A stretch of DNA of 64,000 bases, from NCBI GenBank assembly GCA_024641635.1, contig JAHECS010000002.1:1-64000 (forward strand). Direction: 5' to 3'. The notes beneath the pieces are model-generated. The model had not been told where the DNA came from, did not search any database, and saw only the letters and a program-made list of their open reading frames with translations. This document shows, piece after piece, positions 55,863 through 63,677 of this stretch; the stretch's first letter is position 1, and every line of letters starts with the position of its first letter. Origin of the DNA: Actinomycetes bacterium (lineage in GTDB: Bacteria; Actinomycetota; Actinomycetes; S36-B12). The position numbers were made by a program, and so were the translations under genes.

Positions 55863-57908
55863 GTGAGGGTGGCAGTACCCCGCAGTCTCGCCGATGACCT
55901 CCGGCATCGTGACGACGCCGCCGTGGCCCGACTGCTGCGCCGGCGCCCCGATCTCCTCCAGCCGGTCCCCTCGGACTTCACGGCGCTGACCGCGCGCGCC
56001 ACGGCCGGCCCCTCCGTCGCCCGATGCCTCGATGGGCTCGACGCCATGCACCTGCACGTCCTGCGTTCGGCATCGGCGCTGACGGGCGAGTCGGCAGCGA
56101 CGGCGGATGCCATCACCGCCCACGCGGCCAAGCCCCTGCCCGACGATGCCATCGACGCCTGCCGAGCCGCCCTCGACGACGTCGTCGACCTGGCCCTGGT
56201 CTGGGGCTCTCCCGACGCCCTCCATGCCATCGTCCCCGTGCGCGACCTTGTGGCGTCCGCGGCGGTGCCGTCCTGGCCGCGCCCGGAGGCCGACCAGGGA
56301 CACTCGCACGACCCGCACGACGTCGACGCCCAGGCAGCGCTGCACGCCCGCGAGGCGCTCGCCCTCGTCCGCGACCTGCTGGACGACTGGTCGGCCCACC
56401 CACCGGGCGTCCTTCGCAGCGGCGGGCTGTCCCTCCGGGACTTCGCGGCTGCCCGGGCTCGACTGCACTCCGACTGGGCTCGCACGGCCCTCACCATCGA
56501 GCTGGCGCATGCCGCCAACCTCGTCGTCGACGACCAGGACGAGGTCCCGCACTGGGTGCCCACCGATCACTTCGACGCCTGGGTCGCCCAGCCCCCCGCC
56601 GAGCAGTGGATCGAGCTGGTTCACGCCTGGCTCGCCCTGCCGCGGCTCACCTCGCTCGCGGACGCGAAGACCCAGGTGCTGTCGGCGGAGAGGGATCGGC
56701 GGGCCATTCCCGTCCTGCGGAGGGACATCGTCGAGCTCCTCACCGCGCTGCCCCCCGGCTACTCCCAGTCCGAGGACCGGATCCTCGGCGTCCTCGACGA
56801 TCGCCAGCCCCGCCGGGCAGGCGAGCTCCGCCGACTGACCGTGGCCGCGACGCTGCGGGAGGGATCCGATCTCGGCCTCCTGGGCGCCGGGGCCCTGAGC
56901 TCGGCTGCCCGCCTGCTCCTCAGCGACGAGGGCTCCTCCCCCGCGGAACGTCGTGCGCACTCCCAACGGGTGGCGGCGTCGCTCGCGGCGGCGCTTCCCG
57001 TCGACGTCGACCACGTCGTCATCCAGGCCGACCTGACGGTGGTCGCGCCCGGTCCGCTGGCGGCGAGCATCGCGAGGAGCCTTCGGCTGCTCGCCGACGT
57101 CGAGTCCCGCGGCCACGCGACCGTGTACCGCATCAGCGAGGGATCCATCCGGAGGGCCCTCGACGTCGGGTGGGATGCCGAGGCGATCCACGCCCTCCTG
57201 CGCGACATCTCGCGCACGCCGGTGCCGCAGCCGCTGACCTACCTCGTCGACGATGTCGCGCGTCGGCACGGAGCCGTGCGGGTGGGCAGCGCCCTGGCCT
57301 ACATCCGCAGCGACAACGGCGATGCGCTGACCGCGCTCGTCGCGGACCGACGGCTGCGCTCCCTTGGCCTGCACCGCATCGCGGAGACCGTCGTCATCTG
57401 CCACGCGCCCACGTCGGAGGTCATCGCGGACCTCAGGAACGCTGGCTACGCGCCGGCAGCGGAGAGCCCCGACGGGGAGATCCTGATCAGGCGACCAGAG
57501 GATCGACGCACGAGAGCCCGCCGCGCCACGTCGAGCTCGACTCGCCGCGCCCCTGAGACTGCCCTCGTCACGGCGGCCCTGCGCACCCTGCGGGCGGCAG
57601 ATCGGGCCAGCGCGCCGCGGGGGGCCACGGTGTCGGGGCCCGCCGCCGGTACCGAGCTGGCCAGCCTGAGCGCGGCCGCCACCGTCTCGGCGCTGCGAGC
57701 GGCGCTCGCCGACAACCGCTCCCTCTGGATCGGCTACGCAGACACCGATGGTGCGGTCGTCCAGCAGATCGTCGACCCCATCCGGCTGTTCGGCGGCGTC
57801 CTCACCGCCTTCGACCATCGCACCGACTCGGTACGCCAGTTCTCCGTCTCGCGCGTGACGGGGTTGGCCGAGGTCGACCGGCTGTCGTCCGAGGACGAGA
57901 CACCATGA
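55863..57908 (+). CDS. Helicase-associated protein with C-terminal WYL-like domain
   Basis: The 681-residue protein belongs to the actinobacterial family that sits beside the XPB-type helicase gene and is annotated as helicase C-terminal/helicase-associated. It has winged-helix-like segments (LDGLDAMHLHVLRSASALTG and RAGELRRLTVAATLRE) and a domain VDHVVIQADLTVVAPGPLAA typical of the family. No Walker A or helicase motor is present. The last ~70 residues (ALADNRSLWIGYADTDGAVV then DPIRLFGGVLTAFDH) read as a WYL-like ligand-sensing domain. Expected role: DNA-repair-linked regulation or helicase partner; unproven. GTG starts at 55863 or 55869 are both possible. Confidence 0.82.
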   Translation: MRVAVPRSLADDLRHRDDAAVARLLRRRPDLLQPVPSDFTALTARATAGPSVARCLDGLDAMHLHVLRSASALTGESAATADAITAHAAKPLPDDAIDACRAALDDVVDLALVWGSPDALHAIVPVRDLVASAAVPSWPRPEADQGHSHDPHDVDAQAALHAREALALVRDLLDDWSAHPPGVLRSGGLSLRDFAAARARLHSDWARTALTIELAHAANLVVDDQDEVPHWVPTDHFDAWVAQPPAEQWIELVHAWLALPRLTSLADAKTQVLSAERDRRAIPVLRRDIVELLTALPPGYSQSEDRILGVLDDRQPRRAGELRRLTVAATLREGSDLGLLGAGALSSAARLLLSDEGSSPAERRAHSQRVAASLAAALPVDVDHVVIQADLTVVAPGPLAASIARSLRLLADVESRGHATVYRISEGSIRRALDVGWDAEAIHALLRDISRTPVPQPLTYLVDDVARRHGAVRVGSALAYIRSDNGDALTALVADRRLRSLGLHRIAETVVICHAPTSEVIADLRNAGYAPAAESPDGEILIRRPEDRRTRARRATSSSTRRAPETALVTAALRTLRAADRASAPRGATVSGPAAGTELASLSAAATVSALRAALADNRSLWIGYADTDGAVVQQIVDPIRLFGGVLTAFDHRTDSVRQFSVSRVTGLAEVDRLSSEDETP

Positions 57909-58912
57909 CACGGGTGCTCGTGCTCGGCGGCACACGGCACGTGGGCCGCGCTGCCGTGGAGCACGCCCTCGGCCGGGACTGGGACGTCACCGTCGTCAAC
58001 CGAGGGACCGGGAGGCCCGAACCGTCGGGGGTGGGCGTCGTGCGCGTGGATCGCACCGTCGACGGGGCACTTCGACGCGCGCTGGACGGGCTCGGTGACT
58101 GGGACGTCGTCCTCGACACCTGGAGCGGGGCACCGCGAGTCGTGCAGGATTCCGCCGCCGCACTGGCCGACCGGACCGATGCCTATGCCTACATCTCCAG
58201 TGTCTCCGTGTACGAGTGGCCATGGTCGCGTCAGGGCGACGAGTCCGCGGCGGTCGTGGCGGCCGACCCCTCGAGCGCTGGCACCGACTACGCCGCCGAC
58301 AAGCGGGGGGCGGAGATCGCGGTGCTGGAGGCATTCGGCGAGCAGGGCTGCTTCATCGCGCGAGCCGGCCTCATCCTCGGGCCGTACGAGGTCGTCGGAC
58401 GACTGCCGTGGTGGCTGCAGCAGCTGAGCGCATCCGACGCTGTCCTCGTTCCCGGGCCGCCGGACCGCGCCCTGCAGTTGATCGACGGACGTGACCTTGC
58501 CGGCTGGGTGCTGGACGCCTCACTCGGGGGCGCCCGGGGAGCCGTCAACTCCGTCGGCCCCGCCGGGATCACCACGATGGGCGAGCTCGTCGGGGCGGCC
58601 GCGCAGGTGACCGGTTCGACCGCACGGCTGGAGTGGATCTCCCCGGAGGACGTGCTGCTCGCCGGACTCGAGCCGTGGACGCAACTGCCGATCTGGGCAC
58701 CGCCCGAGGGTGAGATGGCAGCGATCCATGACGTCGGGATCCGCCGAGCCGCCGCACTCGGCCTGACGTGTCGGCCGGTCGAGCAGACCGTCTCGGACAC
58801 CTGGCAATGGATCCTCAGTGAGGGCTACCCGGACTCCGTGCTCGAGGGCCGAGTGGGCATGGACCCGGCAGCGCGACGCGCCGCACGGATGGCCCTCGGA
58901 CTGCAGCCCTGA
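57905..58912 (+). CDS. NAD-dependent epimerase/dehydratase family protein
   Basis: The 335-residue protein has the extended SDR fold: the nucleotide-binding VLVLGGTRHVGR at the N-terminus, AYISSVSVYEW, and the active-site YAADKRGAE (YxxxK). It resembles NAD-dependent epimerases/reductases that act on sugar nucleotides or isoflavone-like substrates; the substrate cannot be assigned. The ATG overlaps the stop of the preceding helicase-associated gene by 4 nt, so the two are co-translated. A strong terminator follows. Confidence 0.88.
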   Translation: MTRVLVLGGTRHVGRAAVEHALGRDWDVTVVNRGTGRPEPSGVGVVRVDRTVDGALRRALDGLGDWDVVLDTWSGAPRVVQDSAAALADRTDAYAYISSVSVYEWPWSRQGDESAAVVAADPSSAGTDYAADKRGAEIAVLEAFGEQGCFIARAGLILGPYEVVGRLPWWLQQLSASDAVLVPGPPDRALQLIDGRDLAGWVLDASLGGARGAVNSVGPAGITTMGELVGAAAQVTGSTARLEWISPEDVLLAGLEPWTQLPIWAPPEGEMAAIHDVGIRRAAALGLTCRPVEQTVSDTWQWILSEGYPDSVLEGRVGMDPAARRAARMALGLQP

Positions 58913-58942
58913 CCCGGCACGGCAGCGGGTGACCCGGAAACC

Positions 58943-58980
58943 CCTCGTGGGCGGGCCCCAGGAGGGGCCCGCCCACGAGG
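58943..58980. terminator. Bidirectional terminator hairpin
   Basis: A perfect 17-bp inverted repeat (CCTCGTGGGCGGGCCCC at 58943-58959 and its complement at 58964-58980) encloses the loop AGGA between two convergent genes whose stops are at 58912 and 58990. The GC-rich stem without a T tract is the common actinobacterial type and can serve both transcripts. Confidence 0.9.
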
Positions 58981-58989
58981 GTGGTGCTG

Positions 58990-60342
58990 CTAGTTCAGCG
59001 GCTCGACCTCGCCGCCGAGGGGAACCTCCGGGAACAGCGAGTTCGACACGATGGTGAGCTCGTAGGGGAACTCCCCACCATCGGTCGCCCGCCACTGGCC
59101 ACCCGTCAGCGGCGTCTTGGCCACGTTGGGGACCGGTCCGTTGCCGAAGTCCAGGTCACCGACGAGCGTGCTGACCTTCATCGTCTTCATGGAATCGGCG
59201 ATGGCTGCCTTGTCCTTCCCGCCCGCCGCGGTGACGGCGGCGGCCATGACCTCGAACAGCGACTCCGAGAACGCCAGCGGCATGTTCCACTGCTTGGTCG
59301 TCGCATCCGTGTACGCCTGGGCGAAGTCGGCAGACGACAGACCCGTGACGCTCGACGTCGTCGGGTACGACGGCGCCCACCAGACCTCGGTGCCCAGATT
59401 CTGGGCCAGATCGCCGAGCGCCTCGATCGCAGCCGGGAACTCGATGGCCTTGCCGACCGTGGCCAGCTTCGGGTTGAAGCCCTGCTGCTTGGCCTGCTTC
59501 CAGAAGGTGATGAAGTCCGGCGGGGGAACGATGCCCGTGAGCAGCTCGTCACCGTTCTTCTTGTAGGCCGAGATCTGCGCCGAGAAGTCCTGCGTCCCGC
59601 TCGGGTACAGGCCCGGGTTGTTGAACTCGTATCCCTTCGGGCCGATCATGGCCGGGAACCCGTTCTCCACGTCGGTGAAAGCCTGGCCGTCAGAGTCGTT
59701 CGGGTACAGGGCGGCGACCTTCTTGTTCGAGTCCACCTGATCCCACATGTTCGTGAAGACCTCGGCCATGTCCTCCATGCCCCAGAAGAAGTGGTACGTC
59801 CACTGGAAGCCCTTGGCCGGGTCGCCGCCGCGGCCGAAGAACCACGGCTGCCACGGAGTGTCGGCGGTGATGCACGGCGTGGCGTTCGCCTCGCACTGGT
59901 CGGACACCGGCACCGTCGTCTCGGGGGTGGCGTGCGCCATCACGATGTCGACGCCGTCGCTGTTGATCAGCTCGCCGGCAACCTCGCCGGCACGCTTGGG
60001 ATCGCTCTGCGAGTCCTTGACGATGACCTCGATCGAGTACGTCGCATCGCCCGCCTGGATCGGGTTCTCCGCGAACCACGAGGTCATGGAGTCGACCACC
60101 CACTGGTCGCCCTCGCCGAACGCGGCAAGCGGGCCGGTGAGCGGCGTCACGAAGCCGATCTTGATGACGTCGCTTGCCGCGGAGCCACTGTCACTCGCCG
60201 CAGCCGACGCTGCCGCGGTGGACTCCGCAGGCGCGGCCGCGCTGGAGCTGGACTCCGTCGAGTCGAGGTTTCCGCACGCGGTCGCCAGCAGGCCAGCCGC
60301 CGCAATGGCGGCGACCCCACGCATGGTTCGAGAGATACCCAT
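58990..60342 (-). CDS. HAAT-family substrate-binding lipoprotein, paralogue of the 25-kb protein
   Basis: The 450-residue protein has a lipobox cysteine C23 (LLATAC) and a Ser/Ala linker. The same binding domain as the cluster's own binding protein follows: IKIGFVTPLTGPLAAFGEGD, QCEANATPCITADTPWQPWF, TYHFFWGMEDMAEVFTNMW, TQDFSAQISAYKK. Whole segments are identical between the two. No permease or ATPase genes accompany it. It probably feeds the LivHMGF transporter encoded at 21.7-25.1 kb, or another copy elsewhere. It lies downstream of the catechol 2,3-dioxygenase gene on the same strand, with a 135-nt gap containing an operator-like repeat. Confidence 0.92.
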   Translation of the reverse strand: MGISRTMRGVAAIAAAGLLATACGNLDSTESSSSAAAPAESTAAASAAASDSGSAASDVIKIGFVTPLTGPLAAFGEGDQWVVDSMTSWFAENPIQAGDATYSIEVIVKDSQSDPKRAGEVAGELINSDGVDIVMAHATPETTVPVSDQCEANATPCITADTPWQPWFFGRGGDPAKGFQWTYHFFWGMEDMAEVFTNMWDQVDSNKKVAALYPNDSDGQAFTDVENGFPAMIGPKGYEFNNPGLYPSGTQDFSAQISAYKKNGDELLTGIVPPPDFITFWKQAKQQGFNPKLATVGKAIEFPAAIEALGDLAQNLGTEVWWAPSYPTTSSVTGLSSADFAQAYTDATTKQWNMPLAFSESLFEVMAAAVTAAGGKDKAAIADSMKTMKVSTLVGDLDFGNGPVPNVAKTPLTGGQWRATDGGEFPYELTIVSNSLFPEVPLGGEVEPLN

Positions 60343-60431
60343 TCAGAACTCCCTGCTTGTTTGGCGTGCGACCCCGTCTGGGCCTCACGGTCGGGACACT
60401 AGGTGCACGGGAGGGCCGTCATGGTCGCCTC

Positions 60432-60447
60432 GTTCCCCGTGCGGAAC
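60432..60447. promoter_or_regulatory. Operator-like repeat GTTCC-N6-GGAAC upstream of the second binding protein
   Basis: GTTCCCCGTGCGGAAC, extended on both sides to TCGTTCC/GGAACGA, is a 7-bp-arm inverted repeat 90 bp upstream of the second binding-protein start. The half-site GTTCC/GGAAC recurs as a tight palindrome upstream of the ferredoxin gene (61841-61852). Both may bind one regulator, possibly of the IclR family. Candidate only. Confidence 0.5.
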
Positions 60448-60477
60448 GAAACCGACAGCGATTCGGGGAAGCTCCCC

Positions 60478-61392
60478 TCAGGTCGCCACCGTCAGGAACC
60501 GCTCGTTGAGCTCGCGGCTGTGGTAGAAGATCGCCTTCCCCAGCTGATCGGCCGTCCACGTCACCATCGGCCGGTCGCGGAAGCAGCGGTACCCGCCGGC
60601 GAACGTCTCATTCCGGTTGCCGGACGGATCGAAGAAGTAGATGGTCGTGCCGCGGGTGATGCCGTGGCGTGTCGGTCCGATGTCGATCGGGACGTCGTCC
60701 ATCGCGAAGATGTCTGCCGCCTTGAGGATGTCGTCCCAGCTCCGCATCTCGAACGCGAAGTGGTGGATCTTGTTCTCCGGAGCCTCGAGCAGCGCGATGT
60801 CGTGGTTCGACTCGCCCAGCGTCAGCCACGTCGCGAGCGTCTTCGCGTCATCGTCGAGGCTGGTGACCACGCGCTCCGTGGGGTACATGCCGACGCAGTC
60901 CATGAAGAACCGTTCGATGCCGGCCACGTCGTTCACCCACAGCAGTGCGTGGTCGAGGCGCGGCGCCCCGATCCCCACCATGTGGCGTGGGAAGGCGTCG
61001 GGGTTGTGGGTGCCGACCTCGAGGCCGTACGACGTCATGTGCGAGTAGAACTCCACCTGGTGACCGCTCGCGAGGGTGACCCGGATGCCGTCGCCCACCT
61101 CGGGGTTCTCGCCCGCGACCATGCGCTCGACGGGGTAGCCGTAGACGGTCGCCTTGGCCTCGATGTCCGCGATGTCCTCGGGTCGCTCGCACTTGAAGCC
61201 GCACTTGACGTAGCCGACACCGCCTTCCTCGATGACGATGGAGTGGTGGTCCCACTCGTCCCAGCCCTTGTAGTAGACCCTGCCGTCCTGCTCGAGGGTC
61301 TGGTACAGGCCGACGGTGTTCGCGTAGTGCTCCTTGGCCTCGGCCAGGTCCGTCACCCGAACGTGCATGTAGCCCATGCGCATGACTGCCAT
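60478..61392 (-). CDS. Catechol 2,3-dioxygenase (XylE-like extradiol enzyme)
   Basis: This 304-residue two-domain vicinal-oxygen-chelate enzyme has the Fe(II) ligands H148 (RLDHALLWVND), H211 (KIHHFAFEM) and E262 (GNRNETFAGGY), matching the His153/His214/Glu265 triad of XylE. The C-terminal MVTWTADQLGKAIFYHSREL is almost the XylE tail. It cleaves catechols meta to the hydroxyls, giving 2-hydroxymuconic semialdehyde. The usual downstream meta-pathway genes (hydrolase/dehydrogenase, hydratase, aldolase) are not in the window. It follows a XylT-like ferredoxin gene after 45 nt. Confidence 0.93.
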   Translation of the reverse strand: MAVMRMGYMHVRVTDLAEAKEHYANTVGLYQTLEQDGRVYYKGWDEWDHHSIVIEEGGVGYVKCGFKCERPEDIADIEAKATVYGYPVERMVAGENPEVGDGIRVTLASGHQVEFYSHMTSYGLEVGTHNPDAFPRHMVGIGAPRLDHALLWVNDVAGIERFFMDCVGMYPTERVVTSLDDDAKTLATWLTLGESNHDIALLEAPENKIHHFAFEMRSWDDILKAADIFAMDDVPIDIGPTRHGITRGTTIYFFDPSGNRNETFAGGYRCFRDRPMVTWTADQLGKAIFYHSRELNERFLTVAT

Positions 61393-61437
61393 GGCTGGTG
61401 TCCTCTCAGTAGGGGCTCCCCCGAGTCGGGGGAGCGG

Positions 61438-61764
61438 TCAATGGGACGTGGCGTACAGGGCGAGGAGAGGGTTGACGCAGCGCAGCGTCTCCTCGCGAAG
61501 GGAGATGGTCGTGTCGCTCACGGGCACGGCACGGCAGGACAGGCAGACCCCCGACTGCCGCTCGGCATCGCTGAGGACCGTGTCCGCAACGGGTCGGGTG
61601 TAGCGGACCTCCCCGCTGACGACATCGACCTTGCAGATCGCGCATCCGCCGCGGCGGCACCCGGTGCGGTAGGCGTAGCCGTGGCGGTGGAGTCCCTCGA
61701 GGATGGTCTCGTCCTCGCGCAGCTCCACGACGACACCGTCGGATGCGACTGTCAGACGCGGCAC
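61438..61764 (-). CDS. 2Fe-2S ferredoxin, XylT-like
   Basis: From the GTG at 61764 (GGAGG 5 nt upstream) this 108-residue protein has the plant-type 2Fe-2S cluster ligands CRRGGCAIC (CX4CX2C) and a fourth cysteine in GVCLSC. It resembles XylT, the ferredoxin that reduces and reactivates the catechol 2,3-dioxygenase iron after oxidative inactivation. Placement immediately upstream of a XylE-like gene supports that role. Longer in-frame upstream starts were rejected because they lack a Shine-Dalgarno and family similarity. Confidence 0.88.
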   Translation of the reverse strand: MPRLTVASDGVVVELREDETILEGLHRHGYAYRTGCRRGGCAICKVDVVSGEVRYTRPVADTVLSDAERQSGVCLSCRAVPVSDTTISLREETLRCVNPLLALYATSH

Positions 61765-61840
61765 CTGGACCTCCGATCCGCGACTCGATTCGGCCGCGTG
61801 GCCGCACGCTAGGACCCGGCCCGTCGAGGACGAGGCGGGA

Positions 61841-61852
61841 GTTCCGCGGAAC
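61841..61852. promoter_or_regulatory. Palindrome GTTCCGCGGAAC upstream of the ferredoxin-dioxygenase operon
   Basis: A perfect 12-bp palindrome 77 bp before the ferredoxin start, in the 167-nt region between this operon and the divergent monooxygenase-domain gene. GTTCC/GGAAC half-sites also occur at 60432-60447. IclR-type regulators use similar short palindromes. An AATTCC/ATTTG-rich tract nearby may contain promoter elements. Candidate operator only. Confidence 0.5.
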
Positions 61853-61931
61853 GGGACAAATCTGGCAAATGAATTCCGCCATGCGGGACACGTGGTCAAG
61901 CGGCTTGGGGTGCCCGCCTAGCGTCGGGCGC

Positions 61932-62540
61932 ATGATCGACGACAGCGCGGGCAGCAGCGTCAGGCAACCCGGGCACGAGCGACTGCCCGTATCGGTGGTC
62001 GTCTCGCGCCGACCGGCGCCCGGTCGCGAGCGGGACCTTGCCACGTGGGCCGACGGCGTCTCGGCGGCCGCGGCCGCGTTCCCCGGGCACCTCGCCGCGC
62101 GCGTGTACCGACCCGACCCACCAGATCGGGACGACCTTGTCATCGCCTTCACCTTCACCGACGCGTCCTCGCTGTCGGCGTGGGAGGTCAGTGACATTCG
62201 CCGTTCCTGGCTCGCGGCGGCCGCGCCGCTGACTCAGGGGGGCCAGCAGACGCACGCTGTCAGCGGGTTCGAGTCGCTGTTCGCCCCCGGCGTGCACGCC
62301 ACCGCGTCCCCGCCGCCGCGGTGGAAGACCGCGGTGATCATCGCCCTCGCGCTGTACCCCGCCTCACTGGCCGTCGGGTGGCTGATCACACCCCGGCTCC
62401 CGGATCTCCCGCTGCCCGGCCGGGTCCTGGTGTCGACGCTCGTGATCGTGCCCTACATGGTGTGGATCGGCGTGCCCTGGGCCACCCGGTGGATGCAGCG
62501 GTGGCTCAACCCGAGTGCCGGTCGAGAGCCGACGCCCTAG
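61932..62540 (+). CDS. Antibiotic biosynthesis monooxygenase-domain membrane protein
   Basis: The 202-residue protein has an N-terminal ABM (ferredoxin-like) domain (LPVSVVVSRRPAPGRERDL, FPGHLAARVYRPD, LVIAFTFTDASSLSAWEVSD). Two C-terminal membrane helices follow (TAVIIALALYPASLAVGWL, VLVSTLVIVPYMVWIGVPW). Membrane-tethered ABM proteins of this arrangement are common in bacteria; most have no proven substrate. It is divergent from the ferredoxin-dioxygenase operon, but this does not prove a functional link. Confidence 0.85.
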   Translation: MIDDSAGSSVRQPGHERLPVSVVVSRRPAPGRERDLATWADGVSAAAAAFPGHLAARVYRPDPPDRDDLVIAFTFTDASSLSAWEVSDIRRSWLAAAAPLTQGGQQTHAVSGFESLFAPGVHATASPPPRWKTAVIIALALYPASLAVGWLITPRLPDLPLPGRVLVSTLVIVPYMVWIGVPWATRWMQRWLNPSAGREPTP

Positions 62541-62555
62541 CAGGGTCGGCGTCGA

Positions 62556-63677
62556 TCACGAGCCGAGTCGCAGCTCCGTCGACCACACCGTCAGGTCGGC
62601 CAGCACTTCGGGGATCGGTTCGACCCCGATGCCAGGCCCGGTGGGCACGTCGAGCTGGCCGTCCCGCAGCACGAACGGTTCGGTCACGTCGACCCGGTAG
62701 TAGCGGCTCGACGCACTGGTGTCCCCGGGCAGCGTGAAACCGGGGAGCGCGGCGAGGGCGACGTTGGCCGCCCGGCCGATCCCGGACTCGAGCATTCCGC
62801 CGGCCCATACCGGTGCACCGCGACCGCGGCAGAGGTCGTGGATGTCCCTCGCGGTGAGATAACCGCCGACGCGCCCCGGCTTGATGTTGACGATCGTGCA
62901 GGCACCGAACTGCAGGGCCGAGTCGGCCGACATGGTCGAGTGGATCGACTCGTCCAGGCAGATGGGCGTCGCGCAGGCCCTTGACATGAGGACGTGCCCG
63001 TACCAGTCCTCCTGATCGAGCGGCTGCTCGTGCAGGAGGAGGTCGAACCGGTCCAGCTGGGCCAGATGCGCCGCGTCGGAGCGCTGGTACGCCTGGTTGG
63101 CGTCGGTCTGCAGCGGAATGTCCGGCCACTCCCGGCGCACGGCCCCGACGGGTTCGATGTCCCATCCCGGCTCGATCTTCAGCTTGATCCGTCGGTACCC
63201 CTCCTCGACGTACCCCGCGACCTCGTCGAGCAGGTCGGTGAGGGACTCCGTCGGGGGGATGCCCACCGACACTCCGCAGTCGACGCTCGTGCGCACGGCA
63301 CCGAGGTAGGAGGCGAGGGACTCGTCGCGCTCACGCAGCCACACGTCGAGCATGGCCGTCGACAGCGCGCACTTCGCCATCGGGTGCCCGCTGACGACCT
63401 CCATGGCCGCGCGCACATCGGCGGGGTCGTCCGCATCCGCGACCTCGACGAGGGCCGGCAGCAGGTGGTCACGCATGACGTCGATGGCGCCGTTCCCGTA
63501 CTCGTAGCTGTAGCCGGGCCACGACATCGTCACGCACTCGCCCCAGCCGCTCACGCCATCGGACGACACCGCTTCGACGAGGATGACGTCGCGCACGCTC
63601 TCCGTGCCGAAGCTGGTGCGGAACGGCCGGACCAGCGGAATGTTGAGCCGGTGCAGCCGGAACAGTTCGATCGCCAT
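62556..63677 (-). CDS. Enolase-superfamily enzyme, N-succinylamino acid racemase/o-succinylbenzoate synthase type
   Basis: The 373-residue enzyme has the muconate-lactonising subgroup residues: K165 and K167 (RRIKLKIEPGWD), metal ligands D192 (QTDANQAY), E217 (HEQPLDQ) and D242 (CLDESIH), and the second base K266 (NIKPGRVGG). The pattern matches NSAR/OSBS (MenC-class 2) enzymes. The preceding overlapping gene is a COG3375-type acetyltransferase, a pairing known from D-amino-acid to L-amino-acid conversion by N-succinylation, racemisation and desuccinylation. Function is inferred from this context. It ends 15 nt after the convergent monooxygenase-domain gene. Confidence 0.88.
   Translation of the reverse strand: MAIELFRLHRLNIPLVRPFRTSFGTESVRDVILVEAVSSDGVSGWGECVTMSWPGYSYEYGNGAIDVMRDHLLPALVEVADADDPADVRAAMEVVSGHPMAKCALSTAMLDVWLRERDESLASYLGAVRTSVDCGVSVGIPPTESLTDLLDEVAGYVEEGYRRIKLKIEPGWDIEPVGAVRREWPDIPLQTDANQAYQRSDAAHLAQLDRFDLLLHEQPLDQEDWYGHVLMSRACATPICLDESIHSTMSADSALQFGACTIVNIKPGRVGGYLTARDIHDLCRGRGAPVWAGGMLESGIGRAANVALAALPGFTLPGDTSASSRYYRVDVTEPFVLRDGQLDVPTGPGIGVEPIPEVLADLTVWSTELRLGS

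Noticed and set aside
55527-57935. 802-residue minus-strand frame opposite the helicase-associated gene
   Set aside because: No domain, Gly/Arg/Glu-rich composition, antisense to a conserved actinobacterial gene that overlaps its neighbour properly.
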